12,996 nt of DNA from Pseudomonadota bacterium (GCA_023392205.1 JAEVZN010000233.1:1-12996); one strand, 5' to 3'. Numbered from the stretch's first letter, positions 1 to 7,560 are shown. Translations and numbers: made by a program. Notes: generated from the sequence alone by a model not told the origin.

Positions 1-190
1 CCGGTGCTGCGGGCACCGGGGCCGGTGCGGGATCCACCGGCCCGGTGCGGACCGGCACACGGCGCTGGATCGGGCTTGCCGTCACGGAAATGGCCGGCAA
101 TTCCACCGGAACCTGCGCGAGAGCCCCTTCGGGCACCATGATGAATGGTATCAGGGCGACGGATGTCATCAGCCCGGCGTGTCGTCTCAT
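1..190 (-). CDS. TonB-dependent outer-membrane receptor, N-terminal part (partial)
   Basis: The gene runs off the left edge; only the first 63 codons are present. The ATG lies at 190-188, with a G-rich ribosome binding site (CTGGGGG) about 8 bases upstream. The protein opens with a short basic stretch (MRRH) and a hydrophobic segment ending in ALA-Q, a typical Sec signal peptide of about 24 residues. The mature start reads LPAISVTASPIQRR, the 'P.I.V.A.' style seen just before the plug domain in rhizobial TonB-dependent receptors, followed by a Pro/Ala/Val-rich linker. The plug and barrel lie outside the window, so the substrate cannot be read from the protein. A Zur-like operator upstream suggests zinc or zincophore uptake, which is inference. 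A signal-peptided Pro-rich periplasmic protein is the alternative. Confidence 0.6.
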   Translation of the reverse strand, partial: MRRHAGLMTSVALIPFIMVPEGALAQVPVELPAISVTASPIQRRVPVRTGPVDPAPAPVPAAP

Positions 191-208
191 TTCAAAGCCC
201 CCAGAACA

Positions 209-226
209 TTATGTTATAACATAACA
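209..226 (-). promoter_or_regulatory. Putative Zur (zinc uptake regulator) operator
   Basis: Bases 209-224 form a perfect 16-bp palindrome, TTATGTTATAACATAA. Read at 212-226 (TGTTATAACATAACA), the site fits the alphaproteobacterial Zur consensus core TGTTATAnTATAACA with one mismatch, as I recall that consensus. It lies about 20 bases upstream of the receptor ATG, where bound repressor would block the -10 region or early elongation. It is an AT-rich island in otherwise GC-rich DNA. Another Fur-family regulator is possible. Confidence 0.6.
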
Positions 227-242
227 CTTTGAGGCAGCGCCC

Positions 243-248
243 TGTCAA
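243..248 (-). promoter_or_regulatory. Probable -35 element of the receptor promoter
   Basis: Read on the minus strand this is a perfect TTGACA. The AT-rich palindrome begins 17-19 bases downstream, where a -10 element is expected; TATGTT at 19-bp spacing is the best match there. The putative operator would therefore overlap the -10 region, a standard repression geometry. The -10 match is imperfect. Confidence 0.4.
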
Positions 249-341
249 CGCAAGCTGCACCGATGGCGGCATGGCCGATGGGCGCGTGTGGCTTTACGGC
301 CGCAACGGGTGAACGGGGACCGCGGGTTCGGCTGAAGCCAC

Positions 342-1646
342 CTACAGGATGAAGCGGCTCAGATCGGCATTCTGGGCAAGGTCGCCGACATATTTGCGGA
401 CATAATCGCCGTCGACCACCAGCGTCTCACCGCCGCGGTCTGCTGCCGAAAACGAGATGTCGTCGAGCACGCGCTCCATCACCGTCTGCAATCGCCGGGC
501 GCCGATATTCTCGACGCTGGTATTCACCAGCACCGCGATATCGGCGATGGCGTCGATGGAATCGTCGGTGAATTCCAGCGTCACGCCTTCGGTGCCCATC
601 AGCGCAATGTATTGCTTGATCAGCGAGGCCTCGGTGTCGGTGAGGATGCGGCGGAAATCCTCGCGGGTGAGCGCGCGCAATTCGACGCGGATCGGCAGGC
701 GGCCCTGCAATTCCGGCAGCAGGTCGGACGGCTTCGACACATGGAAGGCGCCCGATGCGATGAAAAGGATATGGTCGGTCTTCACCGGACCGTGCTTGGT
801 GGAGACGGTGGTGCCCTCGATCAGCGGCAGCAGATCGCGCTGCACGCCTTCGCGCGAGACATCGCCGCCGCTGCGGCCTTCACGCACGGTGATCTTGTCG
901 ATCTCGTCGAGGAAGACGATGCCGTTCTGCTCCACCATGCGGATCGATTCCTGGGTGAGGGTATCCTGATCGAGCAGCTTGTCGGCCTCTTCGTTAACCA
1001 GAATGTCGTGCGATTCGCCGACGGTGATCCGCCGCGTCTTCGGCTTGCCGCCGAGCTTGCCGAAAATATCGCCGATGGAGATGGCACCCATCTGTGCGCC
1101 CGGCATGCCGGGAATCTCGAACATCGGCATGCCGCCGCCGCCCGATTGCACCTCGATCTCGATTTCCTTGTCGTTGAGTTCGCCGCTGCGCAGCTTGCGG
1201 CGGAACGATTCCTTGGTGGCGGGGCTCGAGGTTTCGCCGACCAGCGCGTTGATCACACGCTCTTCTGCGGCGGCCTCGGCGCGTGCCAGCACGTCCTTGC
1301 GCTTGCGCTCGCGGGTCTGCGCAATTCCGACTTCCACCAGATCGCGCACGATCTGCTCGACGTCGCGGCCGACATAGCCCACTTCGGTGAACTTGGTGGC
1401 TTCGACCTTGATAAAGGGCGCGCCGGCGAGCTTCGCCAGACGCCGCGAAATCTCGGTCTTGCCGACGCCGGTGGGTCCGATCATCAGGATGTTTTTCGGC
1501 ATCACCTCTTCGCGCAGCTTGTCGTCGAGCTGCAGCCGGCGCCAGCGATTGCGTAGCGCAATCGCCACCGCACGCTTGGCGTCGTGCTGGCCGATGATGA
1601 AGCGGTCGAGTTCGGAAACGATCTCGCGGGGGGAAAAGTCGGTCAT
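342..1646 (-). CDS. hslU: ATP-dependent protease ATPase subunit HslU
   Basis: HslU (ClpY) is the AAA+ unfoldase ring that docks on the HslV peptidase and feeds unfolded substrates into it in the cytoplasm. The 434-residue protein is full length for the family. Visible motifs are Walker A GPTGVGKT (57-64), the pore loop GYVG (90-93), a charged, variable I-domain at about 110-240, Walker [11 protein letters not shown] (242-251), the arginine-finger region GRLPIR (315-320) and sensor-2 GARRLQ (382-387). The C-terminus is SRFIL, the tail that inserts between HslV subunits to activate the peptidase. Its ATG overlaps the stop of the upstream acetyltransferase gene (ATGA, 1643-1646), so translation is probably coupled. 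It is the last gene of the hslV-GNAT-hslU operon. Confidence 0.98.
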   Translation of the reverse strand: MTDFSPREIVSELDRFIIGQHDAKRAVAIALRNRWRRLQLDDKLREEVMPKNILMIGPTGVGKTEISRRLAKLAGAPFIKVEATKFTEVGYVGRDVEQIVRDLVEVGIAQTRERKRKDVLARAEAAAEERVINALVGETSSPATKESFRRKLRSGELNDKEIEIEVQSGGGGMPMFEIPGMPGAQMGAISIGDIFGKLGGKPKTRRITVGESHDILVNEEADKLLDQDTLTQESIRMVEQNGIVFLDEIDKITVREGRSGGDVSREGVQRDLLPLIEGTTVSTKHGPVKTDHILFIASGAFHVSKPSDLLPELQGRLPIRVELRALTREDFRRILTDTEASLIKQYIALMGTEGVTLEFTDDSIDAIADIAVLVNTSVENIGARRLQTVMERVLDDISFSAADRGGETLVVDGDYVRKYVGDLAQNADLSRFIL

Positions 1647-2182
1647 GTCTTGGCGTTCGCGTCCGGGTCGTAGTGCATGATCAGTGTATCGCCGGTGCGC
1701 CCTTCGAGATGCGCAACGGGGCGGAATCCGGCCTTTTCATAGGCGCGCACGGCGCGCGCATTGTGCCGGTCGGGGTCGATGACGATTGAGGTATAGCCCT
1801 TGTCGCGCAGGTCTTTGGCGAAGGCGGCCAGCGCCGCCGATCCGATACCCTGCGAGAGTTTGTCTGCGTCACCGATGGACAGATCCACGCCGATGGTGTC
1901 GGGCGGCAATTCCAGCAGCCACGGATTGTCCTTCGTCCATGTCTCGTTCTGATGATGGCCTATGAACCAATACTGGATATAGCCGATGAGATCGCCATCG
2001 CATGCGATCAGGAAGGGGCGCGTGGTGTCGCGGCCTTCCACCATGTCGCGGATGAAGCCGAATTCCTCGTCGGGATCGCCCCACCATTCCCGCATATGCG
2101 GGGCCTTCAGCCAGGCCTCAAGCAGCGGATAATGGTCGGGCGCCACCGGGATGAAGCCGATCTGGTGCGGATCACGCAGCAT
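1643..2182 (-). CDS. GNAT family N-acetyltransferase (AAC(6')-like) within the hslVU operon
   Basis: This 179-residue protein is a complete GNAT fold, transferring acetyl from acetyl-CoA to an amine. The acetyl-CoA pyrophosphate loop is QGIGSA (111-116), followed by IDPD (135-138) and [13 protein letters not shown] (141-153). The N-terminal [19 protein letters not shown] region (18-35) resembles aminoglycoside 6'-acetyltransferases of the AAC(6')-Ib type. That likeness does not prove drug resistance; chromosomal relatives may act on other small amines or proteins. I chose ATG 2182-2180 because the family similarity starts there ([10 protein letters not shown]). The reading frame stays open further upstream, but that part lies inside hslV and is not family-like. 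No clear ribosome binding site is visible. It overlaps the hslV end by 11 bp and the hslU start by 4 bp, so co-translation with both protease subunits is likely. The substrate is unknown. Confidence 0.9.
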   Translation of the reverse strand: MLRDPHQIGFIPVAPDHYPLLEAWLKAPHMREWWGDPDEEFGFIRDMVEGRDTTRPFLIACDGDLIGYIQYWFIGHHQNETWTKDNPWLLELPPDTIGVDLSIGDADKLSQGIGSAALAAFAKDLRDKGYTSIVIDPDRHNARAVRAYEKAGFRPVAHLEGRTGDTLIMHYDPDANAKT

Positions 2183-2744
2183 CGAGCGTTTCGACGGTGA
2201 CATTGCGGTTGGTGTAGACGCAGATATCGGCGGCGATATCGAGCGCCTTGCGCACGATCTCCTCGGCCGAAAGGGGCGAATCGGCCAGCGCGCGGGCGGC
2301 GGCGAGCGCATAATTCCCGCCCGATCCGATCCCCATGATGCCGGATTCGGGTTCGAGCACGTCGCCGGTGCCGGTCAGCACCAGCGAGGTCTGGCTGTCG
2401 GCCACGATCATCATCGCCTCCAGCCGCCGCAGGTAGCGGTCGGTGCGCCAGTCCTTAGCCAGTTCCACGGAGGCCCGGAGGAGTTGCCCCGGATATTGCT
2501 CGAGTTTGCCCTCCAGCCGCTCGAACAGCGTGAAGGCATCCGCCGTGGCGCCGGCAAAGCCGCCGATCACGTCGCTCTTGCCGATCCGGCGCACCTTGCG
2601 GGCATTGGCCTTGACCACGGTCTGGCCGATGGAGACCTGACCGTCGCCGCCGACGGCGACCTTGCCGTCCTTGCGGACCGTGAGAATGGTGGTGCCGTGC
2701 CAGAGCGGGCTCTGGGCCGGCATTTCGGACGAAGACATGAACAT
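2172..2744 (-). CDS. hslV: ATP-dependent protease peptidase subunit HslV
   Basis: HslV (ClpQ) is the proteasome-beta-like threonine peptidase that forms a double hexamer capped by HslU. The catalytic threonine is Thr18 in the sequence HGTTI; residues 1-17 are a propeptide removed on maturation. Counting Thr18 as position 1, the active-site Asp17 and Lys33 fall on D34 and K50, both present, and S141 lies in the conserved GSGG loop. Length is 190 residues, normal for an alphaproteobacterial HslV with its N-terminal extension. ATGs at 2744 and 2738 are both possible starts; an AGGG lies upstream of the first. The gene leads the hslV-GNAT-hslU operon and is divergent from hisB, sharing a 127-bp promoter region. 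Heat-shock control is usual for this operon, but I could not find a convincing sigma-32 promoter. Confidence 0.97.
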   Translation of the reverse strand: MFMSSSEMPAQSPLWHGTTILTVRKDGKVAVGGDGQVSIGQTVVKANARKVRRIGKSDVIGGFAGATADAFTLFERLEGKLEQYPGQLLRASVELAKDWRTDRYLRRLEAMMIVADSQTSLVLTGTGDVLEPESGIMGIGSGGNYALAAARALADSPLSAEEIVRKALDIAADICVYTNRNVTVETLDAA

Positions 2745-2871
2745 GAAACCCTGTGGCTGCCGTGATTTAGGGATGAGTCAGGGTCTTTGCAAATTGGCCG
2801 CGGCCCCTGTGGCAGAACGTCTTGCCCCCTGATACAAGGCCGGACCATTTCACCACCGGGCCGGACGACGC

Positions 2872-3465
2872 ATGCGCAAAGGCGACATCACGCGCAAGAC
2901 CAAGGAAACCGACATCGCGGTGGCAGTGACCGTCGACGGCTCCGGCCGCTCGGAGATCGCGACCGGGATCGGCTTTCTGGATCATATGCTGGATCTGCTG
3001 GCCCGGCATTCGCGCATGGATATCACCGCGCGCGCCAAGGGCGACCTGCATATCGACGATCACCATACGGCCGAAGATGTGGGCATTGCGCTCGGGCAGG
3101 CCTTGCGGCAGGCGCTCGGCGACATGAAGGGCATCACCCGCTATGCCGACGTGCATCTGCCGATGGACGAGGCGCTGACGCGCGTGGCGGTCGATGTGTC
3201 GGGACGGCCCTTCCTCGTGTTCAAAGCCGAATTCGCACGCGACAAGATCGGCACTTTCGACACCCAGTTGGTCAACGAATGGTTCCAGGCTTTCGCCATG
3301 AATGCCGGGATCACCCTGCATGTCGAAACGCTATATGGCAGCAACGACCATCATATTGCCGAATCCTGCTTCAAGGGTCTGGCGCGGGCGTTGCGGATCG
3401 CGCTTGCCATCGATCCGCAAGCGGCCAACGAAATTCCGTCCACCAAGGGTTCGCTGGGCGGGTGA
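2872..3465 (+). CDS. hisB: Imidazoleglycerol-phosphate dehydratase
   Basis: HisB dehydrates imidazole glycerol phosphate to imidazole acetol phosphate in histidine biosynthesis. This is the monofunctional 197-residue form, without the N-terminal histidinol-phosphatase domain found in enterobacteria. The two metal-binding repeats are visible: GFLDHM (34-39) with DDHHTAED (62-69), and later NDHHIAES (158-165). The C-terminal STKGSLGG (190-197) is the conserved end of the family. It is the first gene of the plus-strand his cluster, divergent from hslV. No strong Shine-Dalgarno precedes the ATG; only a weak GGACG lies nearby. It acts one step after the HisH/HisF synthase encoded downstream. Confidence 0.98.
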   Translation: MRKGDITRKTKETDIAVAVTVDGSGRSEIATGIGFLDHMLDLLARHSRMDITARAKGDLHIDDHHTAEDVGIALGQALRQALGDMKGITRYADVHLPMDEALTRVAVDVSGRPFLVFKAEFARDKIGTFDTQLVNEWFQAFAMNAGITLHVETLYGSNDHHIAESCFKGLARALRIALAIDPQAANEIPSTKGSLGG

Positions 3466-3503
3466 GATAAATGGAGATGGAGTCTAAATCTCTGGCTCCG
3501 CTC

Positions 3504-3561
3504 ATTCCCGCGTAGGCGGGAATCCAGCCGTCCAGGATCTGGATCCCCGCTTTCGCGGGGA
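3504..3561. repeat. REP-like mosaic palindromic intergenic element
   Basis: Three inverted repeats are packed together. ATTCCCGC (3504-3511) pairs with GCGGGAAT (3516-3523) around a GTAG loop. TCCAG (3531-3535) pairs with CTGGA (3539-3543). TCCCCGC (3544-3550) pairs with GCGGGGA (3555-3561) around TTTC. ATCCAG (3522-3527) also pairs with CTGGAT (3539-3544). This double-hairpin form resembles the short interspersed palindromic elements found in many rhizobial intergenic regions. It separates hisB from the DUF2628 gene and could act in mRNA stability or attenuate downstream expression. Copy number cannot be judged from one window. Confidence 0.7.
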
Positions 3562-3592
3562 CGAGCGGTCCTGAGAACGAGGATGAGACCGA

Positions 3593-4087
3593 ATGGCCGT
3601 CTACACCGTTCATCAGCCGCCGCTGGGCAAGCATGCCAACAGCCCGGAGCCGACGCGCTTCACCTTCGTGCGCGATGGATTCTATGTTTGGGGCTTGCTG
3701 CTGACATTATTTTGGATGCTGCGTCACCGGATGTGGCTGGTCGCGATTCTCTTCGTCGCGCTGTCGATGCTGGTCGAGATCGGTCTGCGCCAGGTCGGTG
3801 TGCCGGGCAATGTCCGCACGCTGGTTTATCTCGCCATGGCGTTTCTGGTCGGCCTCGAAGGCGCAACCTTGCGCCGCTGGACACTCGCCCGGCGCGGCTG
3901 GAGCAATGTCGGGGTCGTGGTCGCCGACAACCAGGACGATGCCGAGCGGCGCTTCTTCGTGAACTGGCAGGCCGGCCTCCGTCAGAATGCCGCGCCGCCC
4001 CCGCCGCAATCCGAGAGCGTGGTGCGGATGGCGCGCGCGCCTGCTTCCGATGTGATCGGCTCGTTCCCGCAGCCGGACCGCACATGA
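3593..4087 (+). CDS. DUF2628 domain-containing membrane protein
   Basis: A 164-residue protein matching, from memory, the DUF2628 family that sits between hisB and hisH in many Rhizobiales. It begins [10 protein letters not shown] and has about three hydrophobic segments at residues 31-42, 47-66 and 76-90. A cytoplasmic-looking domain with [15 protein letters not shown] (111-125) follows, then a Pro-rich stretch (PPPP at 135-138) and a conserved-looking tail (DVIGSFP, 153-159). No enzymatic motif is visible and its function is unknown. Its stop overlaps the hisH ATG by 4 bp (ATGA at 4084-4087), so it is probably translationally coupled to hisH. Its conserved position does not by itself show a role in histidine synthesis. 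Confidence 0.85.
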   Translation: MAVYTVHQPPLGKHANSPEPTRFTFVRDGFYVWGLLLTLFWMLRHRMWLVAILFVALSMLVEIGLRQVGVPGNVRTLVYLAMAFLVGLEGATLRRWTLARRGWSNVGVVVADNQDDAERRFFVNWQAGLRQNAAPPPPQSESVVRMARAPASDVIGSFPQPDRT

Positions 4088-4734
4088 CCACGGCGGTGGT
4101 GGATTACGGCTCCGGCAATCTGCATTCCGCGGCCAAGGCTTTCGAACGGGCGGCGCGCGACAGCGGGCTGGCCGAAGAGATCGTTGTGACCAGCGATCCG
4201 GATGCGATCGCGTCGGCCGATCGCGTGGTGCTGCCGGGCGTCGGCGCATTTGCCGATTGCCGGCGCGGGCTCGATGCGGTGCCGGGGCTCGTGGATGCGC
4301 TCAACACTGCCGTGCGTGAGCGCGGCCGTCCGTTTTTCGGCATTTGCGTCGGCATGCAGCTGATGGCGGAGCGCGGCCGTGAATATCAGGTCACCGAAGG
4401 ACTCGGCTGGATCGCGGGGGAGGTGGACCGCATCGCGCCGTCCGATCCGTCGCTGAAAATCCCTCATATGGGTTGGAATACGTTGCAGCCTGCGCGTCCG
4501 CATCCGCTGCTCGACAACATCGCGACCGGCGAGAGCGGGTTGCATGCCTATTTCGTGCATTCCTACCAGCTCACGCCCGCGCATCGCGACGATCTGATCG
4601 CGCAGGCCGAATATGGCGGACCTGTCACCGCGATTGTCGGCCGCGCCAATATGGTCGGCACGCAATTCCATCCGGAAAAGAGCCAGAAACTCGGGCTTGC
4701 GCTGATCGCCAATTTCCTGAAATGGAAACCGTGA
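4084..4734 (+). CDS. hisH: Imidazole glycerol phosphate synthase, glutaminase subunit HisH
   Basis: HisH is the class I glutamine amidotransferase that hydrolyses glutamine and channels ammonia to HisF. The 216-residue protein carries the oxyanion-strand sequence PGVGAF (51-56), the nucleophile Cys88 in [10 protein letters not shown], and the His196/Glu198 pair in QFHPEKSQ, so the catalytic triad is complete. The start [12 protein letters not shown] is the family's normal beginning. The frame is open upstream, but that stretch is the shadow of the DUF2628 gene. The ATG overlaps the DUF2628 stop by 4 bp. A 44-bp gap separates it from hisA. Confidence 0.98.
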   Translation: MTTAVVDYGSGNLHSAAKAFERAARDSGLAEEIVVTSDPDAIASADRVVLPGVGAFADCRRGLDAVPGLVDALNTAVRERGRPFFGICVGMQLMAERGREYQVTEGLGWIAGEVDRIAPSDPSLKIPHMGWNTLQPARPHPLLDNIATGESGLHAYFVHSYQLTPAHRDDLIAQAEYGGPVTAIVGRANMVGTQFHPEKSQKLGLALIANFLKWKP

Positions 4735-4778
4735 AAACGCGCTGGAGCGGCGCGGCGCGAGAGTGAAAGTCGGAAAGC

Positions 4779-5519
4779 GTGATCCTTTTCCCTGCCATCG
4801 ATCTCAAGGACGGGCTGTGCGTACGCCTCGAACAGGGCGATATGGCGCGCGCCACGATTTTCAATCGCGATCCGGCCGAGCAGGCCTATTCGTTCGAACT
4901 GGCCGGTTTTGAATATCTGCATATCGTCGACCTCGACGGCGCCTTTGCCGGCAAGCCGGTGAATGGCAGCGCGGTCGAGCGCATTCTGGAAGCGACCAAT
5001 ATCCCGGTGCAACTCGGCGGCGGCATCCGCAATCTGGAAACGGTCGAGGGCTGGCTCGACAAGGGTGTGAACCGGGTGATCATCGGCACGGCTGCGGTGC
5101 GCGATCCGGCGCTGGTCAAGGAAGCGGCAGCACAGTTTCCCGGCCGCGTCGCTGTCGGCCTTGATGCCCGCGACGGCAAGGTCGCGGTCCAGGGATGGGC
5201 GGAATCCTCCGAACTCGACGTGTTCGATATCGCGCGCCGCTTCGAGGATGCCGGCGTTGCGGCCATCGTCTATACCGACATTGCGCGCGACGGCATGCTG
5301 AAGGGCCTCAATCTCGATGCGACGCTGGCGCTGGCCGATTCCATCGCCATTCCGGTGATCGCATCGGGCGGGCTCGCATCCATCGACGATGTGAAGGCGA
5401 TGCTCGAACCGCGCGCGCACAAGCTCGAAGGCGCGATTGCCGGACGCGCGCTCTATGACGGGCGGCTGAATGCGAATGACGCGCTGGCGCTCATTCGCAG
5501 CTCGCGCACCCCGTCATGA
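4779..5519 (+). CDS. hisA: ProFAR isomerase HisA
   Basis: HisA performs the Amadori rearrangement of ProFAR to PRFAR, the substrate of the HisH/HisF synthase. The 246-residue TIM barrel has general acid/base residues Asp8 (PAIDLKDG) and Asp129 (VGLDARDG), and phosphate-binding loops QLGGGIRN (78-85) and ASGGLAS (195-201). The start is GTG at 4779: the residues after it, [11 protein letters not shown], are the usual HisA N-terminus and a GGAA lies just upstream. Its TGA overlaps the hisF ATG by 4 bp (5516-5519). HisA and HisF are ancient duplicates and their similarity is clear here (PAIDLKDG versus PCLDVKDG). Confidence 0.98.
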   Translation: MILFPAIDLKDGLCVRLEQGDMARATIFNRDPAEQAYSFELAGFEYLHIVDLDGAFAGKPVNGSAVERILEATNIPVQLGGGIRNLETVEGWLDKGVNRVIIGTAAVRDPALVKEAAAQFPGRVAVGLDARDGKVAVQGWAESSELDVFDIARRFEDAGVAAIVYTDIARDGMLKGLNLDATLALADSIAIPVIASGGLASIDDVKAMLEPRAHKLEGAIAGRALYDGRLNANDALALIRSSRTPS

Positions 5520-6295
5520 GCTTCAAGGTCCGCATCATTCCCTGCCTCGACGTGAAGGACGGACGCGTCGTCAAGGGCGTGAATTTCATCGATCTGCGCG
5601 ATGCCGGCGATCCGGTGGAAGCGGCCATCGCCTATGACGCGGCGGGCGCGGACGAACTGACGTTTCTCGACATCACCGCAAGTCATGAGAACCGGGGCAC
5701 GATGCTCGACGTCGTGCGGCGCACGGCGGAAGCCTGTTTCATGCCGGTGACGGTGGGCGGTGGCGTGCGCAGTGTCGACGATATTCGCGGGCTGCTGCAA
5801 TCGGGCGCGGACAAGGTGTCGATCAACACCGCCGCCGTCGACCGCCGGGCTTTCGTGAAGGAAGCGGCGGAGAAATTCGGCGATCAATGCATCGTCGTGG
5901 CCATCGATGCCAAGAAGGTTTCAGGCGCGGGCGAAACCGACCGCTGGGAGATTTTCACCCATGGCGGTCGCAAGGCCACCGGCATCGATGCCATCGCCTA
6001 TGCGCAGGAGGTCGTCGCATTGGGCGCCGGCGAGATCCTGCTGACCTCGATGGATCGCGACGGCACGAAGTCCGGTTTCGATCTGGCGCTGACCCGCGCC
6101 ATTGCCGACAGCGTATGCGTGCCGGTGATCGCTTCGGGCGGCGCGGGCAATCTCGATCATCTGGTGGCAGGCATTCGGGACGGGCATGCGACCGCGGTGC
6201 TGGCGGCCTCGATCTTCCATTTCGGGGAGTTCACCATCCGCCAAGCTAAGGACCACATGGCGCAGGCGGGCCTTCCCATGCGGCTCGACCCCTGA
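5516..6295 (+). CDS. hisF: Imidazole glycerol phosphate synthase, cyclase subunit HisF
   Basis: HisF uses ammonia delivered by HisH to convert PRFAR to imidazole glycerol phosphate and AICAR. At 259 residues it is full length. The catalytic aspartates are Asp12 ([10 protein letters not shown]) and Asp131 (VVAIDAKK). Phosphate-binding loops are VGGGVRS (80-86) and ASGGAGN (206-212), and the HENRG (57-61) and THGGRKATG (148-156) segments are typical. It is the last his gene in the window. The hisE/hisI genes that often follow hisF in related genomes are not here. A strong GC-rich hairpin lies about 30 bp after the stop. Confidence 0.98.
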   Translation: MSFKVRIIPCLDVKDGRVVKGVNFIDLRDAGDPVEAAIAYDAAGADELTFLDITASHENRGTMLDVVRRTAEACFMPVTVGGGVRSVDDIRGLLQSGADKVSINTAAVDRRAFVKEAAEKFGDQCIVVAIDAKKVSGAGETDRWEIFTHGGRKATGIDAIAYAQEVVALGAGEILLTSMDRDGTKSGFDLALTRAIADSVCVPVIASGGAGNLDHLVAGIRDGHATAVLAASIFHFGEFTIRQAKDHMAQAGLPMRLDP

Positions 6296-6326
6296 CGTTG
6301 TGCCGTCACGCAGCGCGAATAAGGAA

Positions 6327-6350
6327 GACCCCGGCTTTGCGGCCGGGGTC
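6327..6350 (+). terminator. Hairpin after hisF, probable transcript end
   Basis: GACCCCGGC (6327-6335) pairs perfectly with GCCGGGGTC (6342-6350) around a six-base loop, about 30 bp after the hisF stop. No T-tract follows, so it is an imperfect intrinsic terminator. It may instead stabilise the 3' end of the his transcript. Confidence 0.45.
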
Positions 6351-6464
6351 ACCGGGACGGAGTGAAGATGGGACGAAGAAGCCCCGGCCCGGCGAACGAC
6401 AATGCCGCGCCTGCCCACCCGTTCCTTTGCAGATCAGCAAGCTTAATTGAAGCGACGCAGGCGT

Positions 6465-6500
6465 GAAAAAAACCCCGGGGTGGTCCATCCCCCGGGGTTT
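6465..6500 (-). terminator. Intrinsic terminator of the isomerase gene
   Basis: AAACCCCGGGG (6470-6480) pairs with CCCCGGGGTTT (6490-6500) around a nine-base loop. Read on the minus strand, the stem is followed by a run of seven T residues, a strong rho-independent terminator about 80 bp past the isomerase stop. On the plus strand only three T residues follow, so it works mainly for the minus strand. Confidence 0.8.
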
Positions 6501-6577
6501 CCGGCGGCTGTGGGCCGCCTGCTCGCCAATTTTCGTCTCATCAATCGCGTCGTATTCTGGTAACGCGGCCCGGCCGA

Positions 6578-7189
6578 TCAGGTTCCAGCATTCTTCTTCG
6601 CCCAGGCGATGGCGGCCTCCAGCCGGTCATTGCCCCAGAACAATTCGCGATCTTCCGTCACGAAACTTGGCGCGCCGAAAATCCCCAGCGAGCCGGCCTG
6701 TTCGGTCTGCGCGCGCAGCTTGTGTTTAAGCGGCTCTGACTGGGCCAGATCGAACACATCGCGCGGAGCCGTCCCGAGCGCGCTCAGGATGTCTCCGATC
6801 ACGGCCGGGTCGTCGATCCGTTTGCACTCGGCAAACTGGGCGCTGAACACGGCGCGGCAGAATTCGCCCTGCCAGGGCTGGGTCTCGCCCGCCAGCGCCG
6901 TGCGCGCGGCCAGGAGGCCGTTCTGCGGGAACACGCCGGGCTTCTGGAATGGAATGCCGAGCGCGTCGCAGATGCGCTGGATATCGCGCCACATGTAGCG
7001 GCCCTTGCTCTCGTAGATATTGAACGGCGAATTGTCCCAGCCATGCGCCTTGAAAATCGGTCCGAGCAGGAACGGCCGCGGCTGGATGCGCACCCCCGCC
7101 TGCTCCGCGAGAGCCGGAGCGCGCATGGCGGCGGGATAGGAATAGGTCGAGGCGAAATCGAACCAGAAATCGATCACCGGCTGTGTCAT
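6578..7189 (-). CDS. DsbA family / 2-hydroxychromene-2-carboxylate isomerase-like protein
   Basis: A 203-residue protein with a thioredoxin-like fold of the HCCA isomerase/GST-kappa branch of the DsbA family. The opening MTQPVIDFWFDFASTYSYPA is characteristic: a serine-containing SxYSYPA stretch stands where oxidoreductases have CxxC, so it is not expected to be a disulfide oxidase. FGAPSF (171-176) is the conserved cis-proline loop and GNDRL (186-190) the usual C-terminal motif. Characterised members isomerise 2-hydroxychromene-2-carboxylate in naphthalene breakdown using glutathione, but most chromosomal copies have unknown substrates and no aromatic-degradation genes are nearby. I chose ATG 7189 because homology starts there. 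An in-frame ATG at 7249 would add 20 residues encoded by a tandem repeat, which is less likely. The start lies inside that repeat. Confidence 0.85.
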   Translation of the reverse strand: MTQPVIDFWFDFASTYSYPAAMRAPALAEQAGVRIQPRPFLLGPIFKAHGWDNSPFNIYESKGRYMWRDIQRICDALGIPFQKPGVFPQNGLLAARTALAGETQPWQGEFCRAVFSAQFAECKRIDDPAVIGDILSALGTAPRDVFDLAQSEPLKHKLRAQTEQAGSLGIFGAPSFVTEDRELFWGNDRLEAAIAWAKKNAGT

Positions 7190-7248
7190 TGCAGATCCCA
7201 TGTCATTGCAGATCCATGTCCTCGCAGATCCATGTTCTCGCAGATCCA
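7184..7248. repeat. Four tandem 16-17 bp repeats across the isomerase start
   Basis: The units are 7184-7200 (17 bp), 7201-7216, 7217-7232 and 7233-7248 (16 bp each), with plus-strand consensus TGTcaTtGCAGATCCA. Units 1 and 2 share TGTCATTGCAGATCC exactly; units 3 and 4 change the CATT to CCTC or TCTC. On the minus strand unit 1 contains the isomerase start codon and unit 2 carries a second copy of the same RBS-like/ATG segment. It sits in the divergent region between the isomerase and DUF3551 genes. Confidence 0.9.
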
Positions 7249-7329
7249 TGCCCTTCCGCTTCGGGCCCTTACGGAACGCTGCTGCCCATCCATCGTTGTC
7301 GCCGGAACGGAAAAATTCCGGAGACGCAG

Positions 7330-7560
7330 ATGCGTAGAATTCTGATCCTGGCGGCCGTGGCGCTGGCCCCGGCGCTTCTGACCGCCCAGCCGGCGGCAGC
7401 GCAGATGCGGGAATATCCCTGGTGCGCGCGTTACGACTGGACGACCCCGAATTGCGGCTTCGTGAGCCTGCGTCAATGCCTGGCGACGATCAGCGGCATC
7501 GGCGGGCGCTGCGAGCCCAATCCGCGTTATCAGGCCCCCCGGAAGCGTCAGCGCCGCTAG
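7330..7560 (+). CDS. DUF3551 small secreted protein
   Basis: A 76-residue protein with a Sec signal peptide: basic MRR, a hydrophobic core ([14 protein letters not shown]), then the cleavage region QPAAA near residue 24. The mature part starts [10 protein letters not shown] and contains four cysteines (C32, C42, C50, C61) in the pattern YPWC...NCGF...[11 protein letters not shown], which I recognise as the DUF3551 family common in Bradyrhizobium relatives. Two periplasmic disulfides are plausible. The C-terminus is basic (RKRQRR). A GGAGA lies 5 bases before the ATG. It is divergent from the isomerase gene and 127 bp before argG. Function is unknown. Confidence 0.85.
   Translation: MRRILILAAVALAPALLTAQPAAAQMREYPWCARYDWTTPNCGFVSLRQCLATISGIGGRCEPNPRYQAPRKRQRR

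Larger units (their letters stand above)
6296..6577. other. Convergent intergenic region between hisF and the isomerase gene
   Basis: I see no supportable gene in these 282 bases. Short open frames exist on both strands but lack family-like protein sequence or ribosome binding sites. The region holds two strong hairpins, annotated separately, which probably insulate the convergent transcription units. Confidence 0.6.

Noticed and set aside
191..341. RNA gene or long hairpin between hslU and the receptor gene
   Set aside because: GTGGCTT (288-294) and AAGCCAC (335-341) are complementary but 40 bases apart with no supporting inner stem or T-tract. No tRNA-like arms are seen.
612..1556. Long open frame on the plus strand opposite hslU (314 codons)
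   Set aside because: It is the antisense shadow of a certain hslU gene in GC-rich DNA. Its composition is typical of a codon-bias mirror frame and no domain is recognisable.
2183..2311. Upstream extension of the GNAT reading frame into hslV
   Set aside because: The 43 extra residues are Arg/Pro/Ser-rich shadow sequence of hslV and unlike the GNAT family, which starts at MLRDP.
2745..2871. Sigma-32 heat-shock promoter for hslV
   Set aside because: A CTTG-containing stretch exists on the minus strand, but no -10 like CCATNT lies at acceptable spacing, so I cannot support it.
3583..4083. Upstream extension of the hisH frame, giving 383 residues
   Set aside because: The added 167 residues are a shadow of the DUF2628 gene. 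HisH proteins start at the [12 protein letters not shown] position.
7184..7248. CRISPR-like array
   Set aside because: The 16-17 bp units abut with no spacers between them and no cas genes are nearby, so this is a simple tandem repeat.
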